The position numbers were made by a program, and so were the translations under genes. 16,026 bases of DNA from an uncultured Oscillibacter sp. (GTDB lineage: Bacteria; Bacillota; Clostridia; Oscillospirales; Oscillospiraceae): NCBI GenBank assembly GCA_902476875.1, contig CABSFC010000059.1:1-16026 (forward strand). Direction: 5' to 3'. The first letter of the stretch is position 1, and each line of letters begins with the position of its first letter. This document shows, one piece after another, positions 1-7,659 of the stretch. The notes under the pieces were generated by a model. It did no database searches. It worked only from the letters and a program-made list of their open reading frames with translations, and was not told the DNA's origin.

Positions 1-449
1 GGCGGGGCGAGGGCGCCACCTGTGCCCCGGATGGGGTACGCCCTACGGGATGAAGCGACAATTTTCTGTGGGGTGGACCGCCCCGGTCCGCCGTTTGCAC
101 CCAACGCGGAACAACAGCCCACGTAGCGGCAGCGGGGCAGTTGCGCAAGCCCTTGCGTCGATATCCCACAGGTTTGCACCCGGCGTTCCACATGCGGCAT
201 AAACGCTCTGCCAAACGCCGGCGTACAGCGCACCCGGATAAAGCTCATCAAGTCTACACCGACCCGATTCGCACGGCCCCAATATTTCGGCCAAATTTTC
301 CCGTCAGGGGAAATTTCTGACCGCAGGGCGTTTTTCTTTTGGACCGTGCACGGCCCGTTTTCTTTGGCAAGACCAAAGAAAATGGGGGTGCATTTCCCAG
401 CGCCGCGACACGGCGCAAACCCCACTCCCGCCCGCAAGGGCGGCCACTC
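1..449. other. noncoding region rich in inverted repeats
   Basis: I see no convincing gene here. An 83-codon frame on the minus strand (43-294) has no recognisable domain and is probably accidental. The region instead holds many dyads: 72-80/84-92 (9 bp, one G.T), CGCAAG CC CTTGCG at 144-157, CGGCGTT/AACGCCG at 181-187/214-220 with a nested GGCA/TGCC, AAATTTTCCC/GGGGAAATTT at 293-302/307-316, CCGTGCACGG at 344-353, and CCGCCC GCAA GGGCGG at 428-443 just after the hisF stop. The 10-mer GTTTGCACCC occurs twice (93-102, 172-181). This pattern fits an intergenic repeat family or a structured RNA; a genome copy count would separate them. None of the hairpins has the U-tract of a normal terminator. 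Confidence 0.5.
354..386. repeat. long inverted repeat at 3' end of his operon
   Basis: TTTTCTTTGG (358-367) and CCAAAGAAAA (373-382) are perfect complements around a CAAGA loop. The stem extends through one G.T to CCC (354-356) and GGG (384-386), giving about 14 bp. It is roughly 65 bp past the hisF stop and could protect or end the his mRNA, but no T-run follows on either strand, so it is not a standard intrinsic terminator. Confidence 0.6.
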
Positions 450-1205
450 TCATACCCGCATCTCCACGCCCCGTGCGCGAAGAAATCTCTTCAAATCCTG
501 AACATCCACCTGCTTCGTGTGAAAGATCGAAGCCGCCAGCCCCGCGTCAATGCCGGGATGGGTAAAGAGCTCCGCGAAATGCTCCATGTTCCCCGCGCCG
601 CCGCTGGCGATGATCGGCACGGATACCCGTGCCGCCAGGGCGTCCAGCATCTCCAGATCGAAGCCGTTTTTTACGCCGTCGGTATCAATGGAGTTCAGCA
701 CGATCTCCCCCGCGCCGTCTCCAACGCCCCGGACGGCCCACTCCATGGCGTCGATGCCGGTGTCCTCCCGGCCGCCTTTGGCGAACAGGCGGAACTGCCC
801 GTCCACCCGTTTCACGTCCATGCTCAGGACCACGCACTGGTCGCCGTATTTCTTTGCCGCCGCGCCGATGAGACCGGGGTCCGCGATAGCGCCGGAGTTG
901 ACGCTGACCTTGTCCGCGCCGCACTTCAGCACCCGGTCGAAGTCCTCCAGCGTGCGGATGCCGCCGCCCACCGTCAGGGGGATGAAGATCTCTGACGCCA
1001 CCCGGCGCAGGATGTCCGTGAACAGGTTCCGGCCCTCCACCGAGGCGGTGATGTCGTAAAACACCAGCTCGTCCGCGCCGGATTCGTTGTAGAAGCGGGC
1101 CATCTCCACCGGGTCCGCCATGTCCCGCAGCCCCTCAAAGTTGGTGCCCTTGACCACCCGCCCGTCCTTCACGTCCAGGCAGGGGATGATGCGCTTTGCC
1201 AGCAT
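450..1205 (-). CDS. hisF: imidazole glycerol phosphate synthase cyclase subunit HisF
   Basis: HisF is the cyclase half of IGP synthase. It uses ammonia passed from HisH to convert PRFAR into imidazole glycerol phosphate and AICAR, the fifth step of histidine synthesis, in the cytosol. The 251-residue protein has the normal family length and a (beta/alpha)8 barrel pattern. Visible signatures are the N-terminal AKRIIPCLDV with catalytic Asp11, FYDITAS near residue 51, LTVGGGIRT in the phosphate-binding part, SMDVKR carrying the second catalytic Asp near residue 130, and SIDTDGVKNG. The start lies 25 nt after the hisA stop, behind a weak GAGGCG site. It is the last gene of the operon; hisI and hisE, which often follow, are absent here. 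Identity is certain from sequence motifs. Confidence 0.97.
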   Translation of the reverse strand: MLAKRIIPCLDVKDGRVVKGTNFEGLRDMADPVEMARFYNESGADELVFYDITASVEGRNLFTDILRRVASEIFIPLTVGGGIRTLEDFDRVLKCGADKVSVNSGAIADPGLIGAAAKKYGDQCVVLSMDVKRVDGQFRLFAKGGREDTGIDAMEWAVRGVGDGAGEIVLNSIDTDGVKNGFDLEMLDALAARVSVPIIASGGAGNMEHFAELFTHPGIDAGLAASIFHTKQVDVQDLKRFLRARGVEMRV

Positions 1206-1230
1206 GGGTCTCGCCTCGCTTTCAGTATGT

Positions 1231-1947
1231 TCAGTCTTGCACAGCCTCGATGACCGTCTTCAAATCCAGCCGCCCGGTGTAAAGGGCCTTGCCCAAAATG
1301 GCGGCGTGAGTGCCAATGCGCCGCAGCTCCTCCAGCTCCGCCAGAGAGCTGACGCCGCCGGAGGCCGTCACGTGCAGGCCGTCGATCTCCGCCAGCTCCC
1401 GGTACAGCGCCAGATTGGTGCCCTGTTCGGCGCCGTCCCGGCTGATGTCGGTGTAGATGACGGTGCCGACGCCCGCACCGACCAGCCTGCGGCAGAAGTC
1501 CACGCCCTTTTCGTCGGACAGCTCCTTCCAGCCGTTGATGGCCACATAGCCGTCCCGGGCGTCCACGCCCACGGCGATCCTGTCGCCGTACTTCTCCGCC
1601 ATCCGGGCGGTGAAGCCGAAGTCCCTGACAGCAACGGTGCCCAGGATGCACCGCCCCACGCCCAGGTCCAGATACTGCCTGATGCGCTCCTCGGTGCGGA
1701 TGCCGCCGCCCACTTCGATGTACAGGCCGCCCTGTCTGGCGATGGCGGCGATGGTCTCAAAATTCGCCAGGGTGCCGTCCCTGGCGCCGTCCAGGTCCAC
1801 CACATGGAGGTATTTGGCCCCGGCGGCGATGAAGTCCCGGGCCACGGCGCAGGGGTCCTGGCCGTAGACCGTCATTTTGTCGTAATCGCCCTGGTACAGG
1901 CGGACCACCTGGCCCCCCCGCAGGTCAATGGCGGGAAAAATCTGCAT
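1231..1947 (-). CDS. hisA: ProFAR isomerase HisA
   Basis: HisA opens the ribose ring of ProFAR by an Amadori rearrangement to give PRFAR, the fourth step of histidine synthesis and the substrate of HisHF. The protein has 238 residues, typical of the family, and is a (beta/alpha)8 barrel homologous to HisF. Signatures are FPAIDLRGGQVVRL with catalytic Asp8, HVVDLDGA, EVGGGIRT, AVGVDARDG with the second catalytic Asp, and YTDISRDG. The start at 1947 has GGAGAG upstream. The gene is 22 nt after the stop of the flavin-reductase-like gene, so the usual hisH-hisA adjacency is interrupted. A bifunctional HisA/PriA is not suggested by anything seen, but motif reading cannot exclude it. Confidence 0.96.
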   Translation of the reverse strand: MQIFPAIDLRGGQVVRLYQGDYDKMTVYGQDPCAVARDFIAAGAKYLHVVDLDGARDGTLANFETIAAIARQGGLYIEVGGGIRTEERIRQYLDLGVGRCILGTVAVRDFGFTARMAEKYGDRIAVGVDARDGYVAINGWKELSDEKGVDFCRRLVGAGVGTVIYTDISRDGAEQGTNLALYRELAEIDGLHVTASGGVSSLAELEELRRIGTHAAILGKALYTGRLDLKTVIEAVQD

Positions 1948-1969
1948 ATGTCTCTCTCCAATCTCTGCT

Positions 1970-2440
1970 TCACAGGCGCTCCTTGCAGGAGAGCTCCTCC
2001 ACGTTCAGTCGGATGACGCGGACGGCGTCCAGCATGGCGTCGCTGAACGTCCACTGATCCCTGCCGGTGGTCTGGCGCATGATCGCCGTCAGGCCCGCCC
2101 GCTTTTCCGCCGCCGTCTCCACAAAGGACACCGGACCGCCGCCCATGACGCACCGGTAGCGGGCGGAATACCGGCAGGCGACATCCCCCGCCACCAGCTC
2201 ATAGCCGCTGTCCATCTCAAAGGAGGCCCAGCCGGTCCGGGCGATCAGGTCGATCTTACGCCCCTCCTTCGCGCTGTGGAAATAGAGCACCCGGTTACCG
2301 TCCTCCCGGACGAAGCCAACGTTCAGGGGCACGATGTAGGCCTTTCCCTGGTCGCAGAGGCCAAGGCGGCAGCATTGGCAGTCGAAAATGATCTCGTCAA
2401 TCCGCTCCGGGTCGGTGACCTCCCGGTCCTTTCTTCTCAT
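1970..2440 (-). CDS. pyridoxamine-5'-phosphate-oxidase-fold flavoprotein (Nim-like)
   Basis: This 156-residue protein belongs to the split-barrel PNPOx-like family, which binds FMN and includes 5-nitroimidazole reductases (NimA-type) and general flavin reductases. The family pattern is visible as the N-terminal RRKDREVTDPERIDEII, a cysteine cluster CQCC at 21-24, AYIVPLNVGF at 34-43, and LYFHSAKEGRKIDLI around 52-66, where the family contacts FMN phosphate. Its true substrate is unknown. The start at 2440 follows GAGGAG with 6 nt spacing; an upstream in-frame extension overlaps hisH and is unlikely. It begins 13 nt after hisH and ends 22 nt before hisA, so it is translated from the his mRNA. 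No step of histidine synthesis needs it, so any link to the pathway is inference. Confidence 0.85.
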   Translation of the reverse strand: MRRKDREVTDPERIDEIIFDCQCCRLGLCDQGKAYIVPLNVGFVREDGNRVLYFHSAKEGRKIDLIARTGWASFEMDSGYELVAGDVACRYSARYRCVMGGGPVSFVETAAEKRAGLTAIMRQTTGRDQWTFSDAMLDAVRVIRLNVEELSCKERL

Positions 2441-2453
2441 GGCAAACTCCTCT

Positions 2454-3065
2454 TCACAATTCCGCAAAGGCCTTCAGCAGCCGCAATCCCGCGTCGCCGG
2501 ATTTCTCCGGGTGGAACTGGGTGCCCCAGACGTTCCCGCAGCGCACCGCGCCGGTGACCGCCACATTGCCGTACCGCGAGGTGCCAAGGGTGCTGGCTTC
2601 ACAGTCCCTGGCATAGAAGCTGTGGACGTAATAGACGTACTCGCCGTCCCTGAAATACCGGAACAGCGGGTCGTCCTTCACGATCCCCAGGCTATTCCAG
2701 CCCATGTGGGGGACCTTCAGAGTCTTGTCGTCCAGGTCGCCGTGAAGGTCCACCACCTGCCCGGGCACCAGCCCCAGGCCGGGGTGCTCGCCGTACTCAA
2801 AGCTCCGGTCGAACAGCAGCTGCATCCCCAGGCAGATGCCCAGCAGCGGCTTTTTTTTCGCCTCCTCCCGGATGACCGGCACCAGGCCGGTGGCGTCCAG
2901 CTTGGCCCTGGCGTCGCCGAAAGCGCCCACGCCGGGGAGAATGATACGGCCCGCCGCCCGGAGCCGCGCCGGGTCCCGGGTGACCTCCGTCTCCAGCCCC
3001 AGCGCCCTCAGGCTGGAGGACAGGGAGAACAGATTGCCCACGCCGTAGTCTACGATCGCGATCAT
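2454..3065 (-). CDS. hisH: imidazole glycerol phosphate synthase glutaminase subunit HisH
   Basis: HisH is the class I glutamine amidotransferase half of IGP synthase; it hydrolyses glutamine and channels ammonia into HisF. The 203-residue protein is full length. It begins MIAIVDYGVGNL, typical of the family, and carries the nucleophile Cys78 in LLGICLGMQL, the oxyanion segment LPGVGAFGD near 43-51, and the catalytic His185/Glu187 in QFHPEKSG. The ATG abuts the hisB stop codon directly (0-nt gap), so translation of the two is probably coupled. Its partner hisF is two genes away, separated by the flavin-reductase-like gene and hisA. Confidence 0.97.
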   Translation of the reverse strand: MIAIVDYGVGNLFSLSSSLRALGLETEVTRDPARLRAAGRIILPGVGAFGDARAKLDATGLVPVIREEAKKKPLLGICLGMQLLFDRSFEYGEHPGLGLVPGQVVDLHGDLDDKTLKVPHMGWNSLGIVKDDPLFRYFRDGEYVYYVHSFYARDCEASTLGTSRYGNVAVTGAVRCGNVWGTQFHPEKSGDAGLRLLKAFAEL

Positions 3066-3653
3066 TTACAGCACACCTTTCGTGCTCGGAATTTCATCCG
3101 CGTGTTTGGGGTCCATGGCCACCGCCATTTTCAGCGTCCGGCCCATGCCCTTGAAAATGGCCTCCAGAATGTGGTGGGTGTTCTCCCCCGCAAGCTGCCG
3201 GATATGGACGGAGGCGGGGCAGTTCCGCACAAAGGCCAGCCAGAACTCCTTGGCAAGCTCCGTGTCAAAGTCCCCCACGGTCATGCTGGGCAGCTCCACC
3301 GCCCAGCCCAGGTAGTCCCGGCCGGAGAGGTCGACGGCGCACAGCGCCAGCGTCTCGTCCATGGGCAGCAGGAACTGGCCGTAGCGGGTAATGCCCCGCT
3401 TGTCGCCCAGGGCCTGGGTGAAAGCCCTGCCCAGGCAGATGCCGATATCCTCCACGGAGTGGTGGTAGTCCACCTGGGTGTCCCCGTGGCAGGTGACGGA
3501 CAGGTCAAAGTCGCCATGGCGGGCGAACAGCTCCAGCATGTGGTCCAGGAAGCCGCAGCCGGTGGCGATTTCCGCCCTGCCGGTGCCGTCCAGGTCCAGG
3601 GCCAGTTCAATTTGAGTCTCTCTCGTGTCCCGTTTGATCGTCGCGGTCCGCAT
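3066..3653 (-). CDS. hisB: imidazoleglycerol-phosphate dehydratase HisB
   Basis: HisB dehydrates imidazole glycerol phosphate to imidazole acetol phosphate, the sixth step. The 195-residue product is the monofunctional dehydratase with no N-terminal HAD phosphatase domain, so histidinol-phosphate must be dephosphorylated by another enzyme not seen here. Metal-binding and signature segments are GFLDHMLELFARHG near 34-47, DYHHSVEDIG near 62-71, ENTHHILEA near 160, and the C-terminal STKGVL. The start at 3653 is chosen because GAGGAGG lies 6 nt upstream; the longer frame to 3668 lacks such a site. It follows hisC by 11 nt. Confidence 0.96.
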   Translation of the reverse strand: MRTATIKRDTRETQIELALDLDGTGRAEIATGCGFLDHMLELFARHGDFDLSVTCHGDTQVDYHHSVEDIGICLGRAFTQALGDKRGITRYGQFLLPMDETLALCAVDLSGRDYLGWAVELPSMTVGDFDTELAKEFWLAFVRNCPASVHIRQLAGENTHHILEAIFKGMGRTLKMAVAMDPKHADEIPSTKGVL

Positions 3654-3664
3654 AAGACGCCTCC

Positions 3665-4732
3665 TCACACTTCACTCAGCAGCCGGGAGAGCTCGTCCAC
3701 CAGGGCCACCATCTGCTCCAGGGAGCCGATGGTGATTCGGACATAGTCCCGGATGCGGTCATTATCCGACCACCAGCGCACCAGAATTCCCTTCTCCTTC
3801 AGCTTCCGGTACAGGTATTCGCCGAAGATCCTGTCGGATTTCGCAAAGATAAAATTCGCCTCCGAGGGCAGCACCGTGAAGCCCAGGCCCTCCAGCTCGC
3901 TGACTGTCCACGCCCGGTTGCCCCGGATGGCGGAGGTGCACTTCTGAAAGTACGGCTCATCCTCCACCGCGGCGGCGCCGGCCAGGATGGACAGGCGGTT
4001 GACGTTGTAGGGGTTGAAGCTGTACTTCACCCGGTTCAGGGCGGAGATCAGCTCCTCGCCGCCCAGGGCGTAGCCCACGCGCCCGCCGGCCAGAGACCGG
4101 CTCTTGGACATGGTCTGCACCACCAGCAGATTGTCGTAGCGGGGAATCAGGGGCACGCAGCTCTCGCCGCCGAAGTCCACGTAGGCCTCGTCTATGATGA
4201 CCACCCGGTCCGGGTCCGCCTCCAGCAGCCGCTGGATGTCCGCCCGGGGCACGGCGATGCCGGTGGGGGCGTTGGGGTTGGCGATGACGATGGTGCCGGG
4301 GAAATCCATGTAGTCGTCCACACACAGGGTAAAGTCCTCCCGCAGGGGAATGATTCCGGCGTCCAGGCCGAACAGAGCCACCTGGGATTTGTAGAAGCCG
4401 TAGGTGATGTCGGCGTGGGCCAGCCCCTTCCCCTGGCCGCAGAAGGCCCGGAAAGCGAAGGCCAGAATCTCGTCGGAGCCGTTGCCGGTGAGGACATTTT
4501 CAGGCCGGAGCCCGTACCGCCCTGCAAGGGCCTGGACCAGCTGGCCGCAGGTGGGGTCGGAGTACAGGTTCAGCTTCATCACCTCCGCCCGGGAGATGGC
4601 CTGCACCACCTTGGGTGAGGGCGGGAAGGGGCTTTCGTTGGTGTTCAGCTTGATATACTGCTGGTCCTGGGGCTGCTCGCCGGGGGTGTACGGGGCCAGA
4701 CGGGCGGCCTCCATGGAGAGAAATCTGCTCAT
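3665..4732 (-). CDS. hisC: histidinol-phosphate aminotransferase HisC
   Basis: HisC is a PLP enzyme that transfers an amino group from glutamate to imidazole acetol phosphate, giving L-histidinol phosphate. The 355-residue protein is a fold-type I aminotransferase of normal length. Seen are LNTNESPFPPSP near 29-40, LTGNGSDEIL near 81-90, ANPNAPTG near 151-158, IIDEAYVDF with Asp181, and the Schiff-base Lys210 in TMSKSRSLAGGRVGYA. The start at 4732 is preferred because AAGGAG lies 10 nt upstream; a GTG further upstream (4762) would overlap hisD and looks less likely. Its position between hisD and hisB supports HisC over a general aromatic aminotransferase, though such enzymes can be promiscuous. 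Confidence 0.95.
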   Translation of the reverse strand: MSRFLSMEAARLAPYTPGEQPQDQQYIKLNTNESPFPPSPKVVQAISRAEVMKLNLYSDPTCGQLVQALAGRYGLRPENVLTGNGSDEILAFAFRAFCGQGKGLAHADITYGFYKSQVALFGLDAGIIPLREDFTLCVDDYMDFPGTIVIANPNAPTGIAVPRADIQRLLEADPDRVVIIDEAYVDFGGESCVPLIPRYDNLLVVQTMSKSRSLAGGRVGYALGGEELISALNRVKYSFNPYNVNRLSILAGAAAVEDEPYFQKCTSAIRGNRAWTVSELEGLGFTVLPSEANFIFAKSDRIFGEYLYRKLKEKGILVRWWSDNDRIRDYVRITIGSLEQMVALVDELSRLLSEV

Positions 4733-4736
4733 GGCG

Positions 4737-6029
4737 TCAAATCTCCTTATTATTTTCTTCACAGCGGATGGTCACGGACCGGGCGTGGGCGTGGAGGCCC
4801 TCCCGCTCCGCGAAGTCCGCGATGCGGGGCGCGGCCTCCGCCAGGGCCGCCTGGTCGTAGTACAGAAAGCTGGACTTCTTCACAAAGTCGTCCACGCCGA
4901 GGGGGCTGGAGAAGCGGGCCGTGCCGGAGGTGGGCAGGGTGTGGTTGGGGCCCGCGAAGTAATCGCCCAGGGCCTCCGGGGCGTTGCGGCCCAGGAAAAT
5001 GCTGCCCGCGTTCCGGACCTTCGGCAGCAGGGCGAAGGGGTCGTCCACGCACAGCTCCAGGTGCTCTGGAGCGATGAGGTTGGCGGCCTCCACGGCCTTG
5101 TCCAGGCTGCCGGTGACGATGATCTTTCCGTTGTCGTCGATGGACCGCCGGGCCACGTCCCGCCGGGGCAGCCGCTCCAGCTGGATCTCGATCTCCGCCT
5201 GGACGGCCTTCGCCAGGTCCCCGCTGTCCGTCACCAGCACGGCGGAGGCCAGCACATCGTGCTCCGCCTGGCTCAGCATGTCCGCCGCCACCCACCTCGG
5301 GTCGCAGCCGCCGTCCGCCAGCACCAAAATCTCGCTGGGGCCGGCGATCATGTCGATGGCCACCTGGCCGAATACCTTCCGCTTGGCTGTCGCCACGAAG
5401 ATGCCGCCGGGGCCGACGACCTTGTCCACCCGCGGCACGCTCTCCGTGCCGTAGGCCAGGGCGGCCACCGCCTGGGCGCCGCCCACCTTGAAAATCTTTG
5501 TCACGCCGGCGACCTTCGCCGCCGCCAGGGCCTCCGCGCCGACTTTGCCGTTCTTGTCCGGCGGCGTCACCAGCACGATGTCCCGCACCCCGGCGATCTT
5601 CGCCGGGATGACGTTCATCAGGATCGTGGAGGGAAACGCCTCCGGCGCCCGGGGCACGCAGACGCCCACCTTTTCAATGGGCGTGTACCGCTGGCCCATG
5701 ACGATGCCGGGCCGGTCGGTCAGCACAAAGTCCCTGTGGACCTGCCGCTCGTGGAAGCGCCGGATATTGTCCGCCGCCATCTCCAGCGTGGTGAGGAAGT
5801 TCGGGTCCAGGGAGGCCCGGGCGGCCGCCAGCTCCTCCTCGCTCACCCGCAGGTCCCGGAGCTCCACGCCGTCGAATTTTTTCGTATAGGCCCGCAGCGC
5901 TGTGTCGCCGTTGGCCTTTACATCCGCCAGCACCGCGTCCACGGCGGCGCCGACGTTCTCCTCGGCCTGGATGTCCCGGTTGAGAATCTCCGCCGGGGAG
6001 AGGTCGTCAAATTCGCAGATTCGGATCAT
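4737..6029 (-). CDS. hisD: histidinol dehydrogenase HisD
   Basis: HisD oxidises L-histidinol to L-histidine in two NAD-linked steps, ending the pathway. The 430-residue protein has the family length. Core signatures are present: IDMIAGPSEILVLADG, DMLSQAEHDVLA (the zinc-ligand Gln/His region), LIAPEHLEL with the catalytic Glu-His pair, and GDYFAGPNHTLPTSGTARF. The segment expected from memory to read like VPGG.A.YPS reads VPRAPEAFPS (5631-5657), replacing the glycine pair; the frame on both sides is intact. The ATG overlaps the hisZG stop codon by 4 bp (ATGA), so the two are translationally coupled. A long frame to 6377 runs into hisG in another frame and is not the start. Confidence 0.95.
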   Translation of the reverse strand: MIRICEFDDLSPAEILNRDIQAEENVGAAVDAVLADVKANGDTALRAYTKKFDGVELRDLRVSEEELAAARASLDPNFLTTLEMAADNIRRFHERQVHRDFVLTDRPGIVMGQRYTPIEKVGVCVPRAPEAFPSTILMNVIPAKIAGVRDIVLVTPPDKNGKVGAEALAAAKVAGVTKIFKVGGAQAVAALAYGTESVPRVDKVVGPGGIFVATAKRKVFGQVAIDMIAGPSEILVLADGGCDPRWVAADMLSQAEHDVLASAVLVTDSGDLAKAVQAEIEIQLERLPRRDVARRSIDDNGKIIVTGSLDKAVEAANLIAPEHLELCVDDPFALLPKVRNAGSIFLGRNAPEALGDYFAGPNHTLPTSGTARFSSPLGVDDFVKKSSFLYYDQAALAEAAPRIADFAEREGLHAHARSVTIRCEENNKEI

Positions 6030-7606
6030 TGGGCGATCACCTCTGTCAGTTTTTCCAGCATGGTCCCGATCTCCCGGCGCTTGAACTGGTAGCTGACCCG
6101 GTTGGCGATGAACCGGGCGGAGATGGGCATGAACTCCGTGATGACCTTCAAATCGTTCTCCCGCAGGGTGGTGCCGGTCTCCACGATGTCCACGATCACG
6201 TCGCTGAGGCCCAGAATGGGCGCCAGCTCGATGGAGCCGTTGAGCTTGATGATGTCGATATCCCGGCCCTGGGCGGCGTAGTAGTCCTTGGCGATGTTGA
6301 CGAATTTCGTCGCCACCCGCAGGGTGCGGCCGGGATCGTCGGCGAAGTCCTTGGGGCCCGCCACGCACATGCGGCACTTGCCAAGGCCCGTGTCCAGCAG
6401 TTCGTAAACGTCGGCCCCGGACTCCTCCAGGATGTCCTTGCCCACGATGCCCACGTCCGCCGCGCCGTGCTCCACATAGATGGCCACGTCGCTGGGCTTC
6501 ACCAGGAAGTAGCGGATGCCCGCCTCCCGGTTCTCCACCACCAGCTTGCGGGTGTCGTTATAGTTCTCCGGGCAGCCGTAGCCCACGCCCGCCAGCAGGT
6601 TGTATACCTTGTCGCCCAGGCGGCCCTTGGGCAGGGCCACGTTGATCATGACCTTTTCGCCGCTCTCCCTGGGGGCGGTGTCGGCCATGCGGTCCATCTC
6701 GTCCAGATACAGGGCGAAGCCCACGGCCTTCGCGCCCCGGCGGAACTGCGCCGCCAGGGGGTCGTACCGCCCGCCCTTCAAAACCGCCCGGGGCAGGCCC
6801 GCCAGATACCCCTGCAGCACCAGGCCGTTGTAGTACTCCATGTCGTTGACCAGGGAGAGGTCCAGCTTCAGCTTCTCCGTCTGCCCCTGCTCCGCCAGGG
6901 CGGCGCACAGCGTCCGCAGCTCGCCGAGGGCCGCGCCCATGGCGGCGTTCAGGGCCAGGGGCTCCGCCCCGGCCAGCACGGTCTCCCAGTCCCCCGCCAG
7001 GGTGTTGAGGCTGCACAGGGCGTCGGCGCCCTGTCTGGAGAGGCCCGCTTCCGCCGCCAGACTTTGCAGCTCATGGGCGTTGCGGTCCCGGATGCAGGTC
7101 AGGAGCCTGGGGCGGATGGACTCCGGCGCGCCCACGGCGTCGAACAACCCGGTGACAAAGCCCATGTGGCTGATCTCCAGCACAAAGTCCCGCCCGGTCA
7201 GAGCCAGACTCCGAATGGCCAGGGACACCGCCTGGGCGGTGGTCTCGTCGTCCACCGCGCCGATACACTCCAGGCCCATCTGGCTGATCTCCTGAAAGGT
7301 GTGGCTCTCCTGGCTGGGGCGGTAGACGTTCTCCACATAGTAGAATCGCCCGCACTCCCCCGGCTCCACCTGGGCGTTTTTGGCGATGGACAGCGTCACG
7401 TCGGGCTTCAGCGCCAGCAGGCGGCCGTCCAGGTCTGTAAAGGTGATGACCTGCTCACTGGAGAGAAACCGGCGGTTCTCCTGATACAGGCCGTACTCCT
7501 CGAACCGGCCCATGTGGTACTGGCGGAAGCCCGCCTGCTCATACAGCAGCCGCAGCTGCAGCGAAACCCGCTCCTGGGGCTTTAAGATGTTCAGATCCAA
7601 TTCCAT
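6026..7606 (-). CDS. hisZ-hisG: fused HisZ-HisG ATP phosphoribosyltransferase
   Basis: This 526-residue frame joins two proteins that are normally separate. Residues 1 to about 315 are HisZ, a class II HisRS-like regulatory subunit without tRNA ligase function (FEEYGLYQENRRFL, TDLDGRLLALKPDVTLSIAKN, YYVENVYRPSQ, EISQMGLECIG). Residues about 320-526 are short-form HisG, the catalytic ATP-PRPP transferase that starts histidine synthesis (VALPKGRLG, KPSDVAIYVEHGAADVGIVGKD, and the PRPP-binding run DVIVDIVETGTTLRENDL). Short HisG needs HisZ for activity and feedback, so a 1:1 fusion makes functional sense. An in-frame ATG at 6649 (codon 320) fits a free HisG start, but the nearest SD-like runs are poorly spaced. 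The fusion start at 7606 has AGGAGGAG at 7614-7621. No stop or frameshift lies at the join. It is the first gene of the operon. Confidence 0.93.
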   Translation of the reverse strand: MELDLNILKPQERVSLQLRLLYEQAGFRQYHMGRFEEYGLYQENRRFLSSEQVITFTDLDGRLLALKPDVTLSIAKNAQVEPGECGRFYYVENVYRPSQESHTFQEISQMGLECIGAVDDETTAQAVSLAIRSLALTGRDFVLEISHMGFVTGLFDAVGAPESIRPRLLTCIRDRNAHELQSLAAEAGLSRQGADALCSLNTLAGDWETVLAGAEPLALNAAMGAALGELRTLCAALAEQGQTEKLKLDLSLVNDMEYYNGLVLQGYLAGLPRAVLKGGRYDPLAAQFRRGAKAVGFALYLDEMDRMADTAPRESGEKVMINVALPKGRLGDKVYNLLAGVGYGCPENYNDTRKLVVENREAGIRYFLVKPSDVAIYVEHGAADVGIVGKDILEESGADVYELLDTGLGKCRMCVAGPKDFADDPGRTLRVATKFVNIAKDYYAAQGRDIDIIKLNGSIELAPILGLSDVIVDIVETGTTLRENDLKVITEFMPISARFIANRVSYQFKRREIGTMLEKLTEVIAQ

Positions 7607-7659
7607 GGGTATGCTCCTCCTCGTGGGGCGCGGCGCGCCCGCGCTCTTTCACGGGGTCT

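Noticed and set aside
43..294. 83-codon minus-strand frame
   Set aside because: No domain, no clear ribosome binding site, and it overlies several inverted repeats; treated as noncoding.
2388..3746. Long plus-strand open frame opposite hisH, hisB and hisC
   Set aside because: It is antisense to well-identified his genes; its translation is Gly/Pro/Gln/His-rich with no domain, as expected from GC-rich shadow frames.
6030..6377. Longer HisD start inside hisG
   Set aside because: It overlaps hisG in another frame; the ATG at 6029 with the 4-bp overlap gives the normal HisD N-terminus.
4404..7585. Long plus-strand frames opposite hisD and hisZG
   Set aside because: Shadow frames of strongly supported minus-strand genes, with no RBS and no family resemblance.
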